The notes under the pieces: generated by a model | The model's database searches: none | What the model saw: the letters and a program-made list of their open reading frames with translations, nothing else | What the model was told of the DNA's origin: nothing | Part shown: positions 5,199-6,269 of the stretch, piece after piece | Position numbering within the stretch: the first letter of the stretch is position 1 | How the letters are laid out: each line of letters opens with the position of its first letter | DNA from: Gemmatimonadaceae bacterium | GTDB lineage: Bacteria; Gemmatimonadota; Gemmatimonadetes; Gemmatimonadales; Gemmatimonadaceae | NCBI GenBank assembly: GCA_014379705.1 | Contig: JACMLI010000422.1 | Coordinates: 1 to 6,269 of the forward strand | DNA length: 6,269 nt | Direction of reading: 5' to 3' | Position numbers and translations under genes: made by a program

Positions 5199-6269
5199 CA
5201 AACGTGAGTGGCATTCGGTCGCCTGCCGCAGCGGACGGGATCCGCTGTCTCGTCGTGGACGATGAACCGCACCTGCGCCGCGTGCTCGTGCGCGTCATGC
5301 AGGGCGATGGCTTCACGTGCGAGGAAGCGGGGTCTGGGACGCAGGCGCTGGCCGCCCTCGGGCGCGAGCCCGCCACGCTCGTGCTCACCGACTTGCATAT
5401 GCCGGAACTCGACGGCATCGGGCTCCTCAAGGCCGTCCGGGTGCAGTACCCGGACACCGCGGTCATGATGATCACGGCGGTCGCGGATGTCGGGACGGCG
5501 GTGAATTGCCTGAGCGCCGGCGCGATGGACTACCTCACGAAGCCCTTCCATATCGAGGAAGTGCGCGCGCGCGTGCGGCAGGCACTCGACAAGCGACGCC
5601 TGATCCTCGAGAACCGCGGCTATCAGGAGCGCCTCGAGGAACGCGTGGCGACGCAAGCGCGACGGCTCGAGGAACTCTTCCTCGCCAGCATCCAGAGCCT
5701 CGCCGACGCGCTCGAAGTGAAGGACACGTACACCCATGGCCACTCGGTGCGCGTGTCGCGCTACTCAGCGGTCATTGCGCGCGCGCTCGACATGGACGGC
5801 GAGGTGGTGCGACAGATCGAGCTGGGCGGTCGCGTGCACGACATCGGCAAGATCGGCGTGCGGGAACTCGTGCTCAACAAGCCCGGGCCGCTGACGGACG
5901 AGGAGTACGAGCACATCATGACGCACCCGATGGTGGGGTGGCGCATTCTCTCGCCGTTGCTGGGCGAGACGCCATGCGCGCTCAACATCGTGCGCTCGCA
6001 CCACGAGCGCTGGGACGGCTGTGGCATTCCCGACGGGCTGGCCGGCGAGGCGATCCCGGTCGAGGCGCGCATTGCCGCCGTCGCCGACACGTTCGACGCG
6101 ATGACGAGTGCGCGTCCCTACCGTCCCGGCGTGCCGCTCCCGGCGACGATTGCCGAGTTGCAACGCTGCGCGGGGGCGCAGTTCGATCCGCGCGTCGTCA
6201 AGGCCTTCGTGCAGGCCATCGAGGCGGGGGCGGTCGACACGTCCCAGCTCGCCGACGCGAGCGCCATCG
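5195..6269 (+). CDS. Response regulator with HD-GYP domain (RpfG-like), cut by right edge
   Basis: The protein has 358 visible residues and no stop before the edge. The receiver domain (about 16-133) has the acidic pair D22/D23, phosphoacceptor D66 in LTDLHMPELDG, T94 and K116 in TKPF. A charged helix likely to form a coiled coil (about 128-165) links it to an HD-GYP domain (about 166 to the end). This architecture is that of cytosolic RpfG-type c-di-GMP phosphodiesterases controlled by a histidine kinase. Metal-binding residues are present: H183, H215-D216 in VHDIGKIGV, K219, H244, H269-H270-E271 and D298 in AVADTFDAMTS. The signature loop reads DGCGIPDG (274-281), so the GYP tyrosine is Ile278 (codon 6026-6028). 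The usual IPD after GKIG is VRE. ATG 5195 is the only ATG before the domain in this frame; an in-frame stop lies at 5120-5122, with GTG 5123 and GTG 5204 as weaker options. GAQFDPRVV near 327-335 is the usual end of the domain, so little is probably missing. No partner kinase is in the window. Confidence 0.92.
   Translation, partial: MTNVSGIRSPAAADGIRCLVVDDEPHLRRVLVRVMQGDGFTCEEAGSGTQALAALGREPATLVLTDLHMPELDGIGLLKAVRVQYPDTAVMMITAVADVGTAVNCLSAGAMDYLTKPFHIEEVRARVRQALDKRRLILENRGYQERLEERVATQARRLEELFLASIQSLADALEVKDTYTHGHSVRVSRYSAVIARALDMDGEVVRQIELGGRVHDIGKIGVRELVLNKPGPLTDEEYEHIMTHPMVGWRILSPLLGETPCALNIVRSHHERWDGCGIPDGLAGEAIPVEARIAAVADTFDAMTSARPYRPGVPLPATIAELQRCAGAQFDPRVVKAFVQAIEAGAVDTSQLADASAI

Noticed and set aside
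5114..5743. 210-residue extension of the cystathionine enzyme frame
   Set aside because: It lies opposite the receiver domain of the divergent regulator, shows no domain of its own, and the enzyme's homology starts at 5113. It is a high-GC shadow frame.
5765..6163. Minus-strand open frames opposite the HD-GYP domain
   Set aside because: The plus strand carries unmistakable HD-GYP motifs; the minus frames have none.

Overview
This 6,269-base window is GC-rich and tightly packed. It holds six protein genes, two of them cut by the window edges, and no tRNA, rRNA, CRISPR array or recognisable insertion sequence. Hand counts on sample lines give roughly 65-72% GC in most genes and about 58-72% in purD. 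Gene content is that of a free-living heterotrophic bacterium: purine synthesis, base and nucleotide excision repair, sulfur amino-acid metabolism and a c-di-GMP-type regulator. A Gemmatimonadota or similar high-GC soil or water lineage would fit, but that placement is inference from general style, not from a marker gene.

Left block, positions 1-3691, minus strand: four genes form a tightly overlapping run, read right to left. They are an integral-membrane M48 zinc metalloprotease (2708-3691), purD (1422-2711, GTG start, 4-base GTGA overlap), mutM/fpg (632-1444, GTG start, 23-base overlap) and a UvrC-like GIY-YIG nuclease (start at 644, 13-base overlap, running off the left edge). Because every junction overlaps, the four are almost certainly one translationally coupled operon. 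It links purine nucleotide synthesis to two DNA-repair enzymes, one of which removes oxidised purines.

Middle, 3692-3949: a 258-base gap holds a 185-base interrupted palindrome (3760-3944) built from repeated CTGGTTGC/GCAACCAG units. Its outer arms match at 22 of 23 positions. It lies downstream of the gene at its right and upstream of the protease operon. It is the most unusual non-coding structure in the window.

Right block: a PLP-dependent cystathionine gamma-lyase/gamma-synthase (3950-5113, minus) is divergent from a response regulator with an HD-GYP domain (5195 to the right edge, plus). They share an 81-base gap. The regulator lacks its own Shine-Dalgarno sequence. It is instead preceded by a well-placed ribosome site and a 10-11-codon mini-ORF whose stop overlaps the regulator's start as ATGA. 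The regulator keeps the HD metal-binding residues, but its signature reads GIP instead of GYP.

No wholly new multi-gene system is evident. The best leads are the palindromic element, the mini-ORF coupling, the GIP variant, the unusual MutM lesion-recognition residues and the mixed purine/repair operon.
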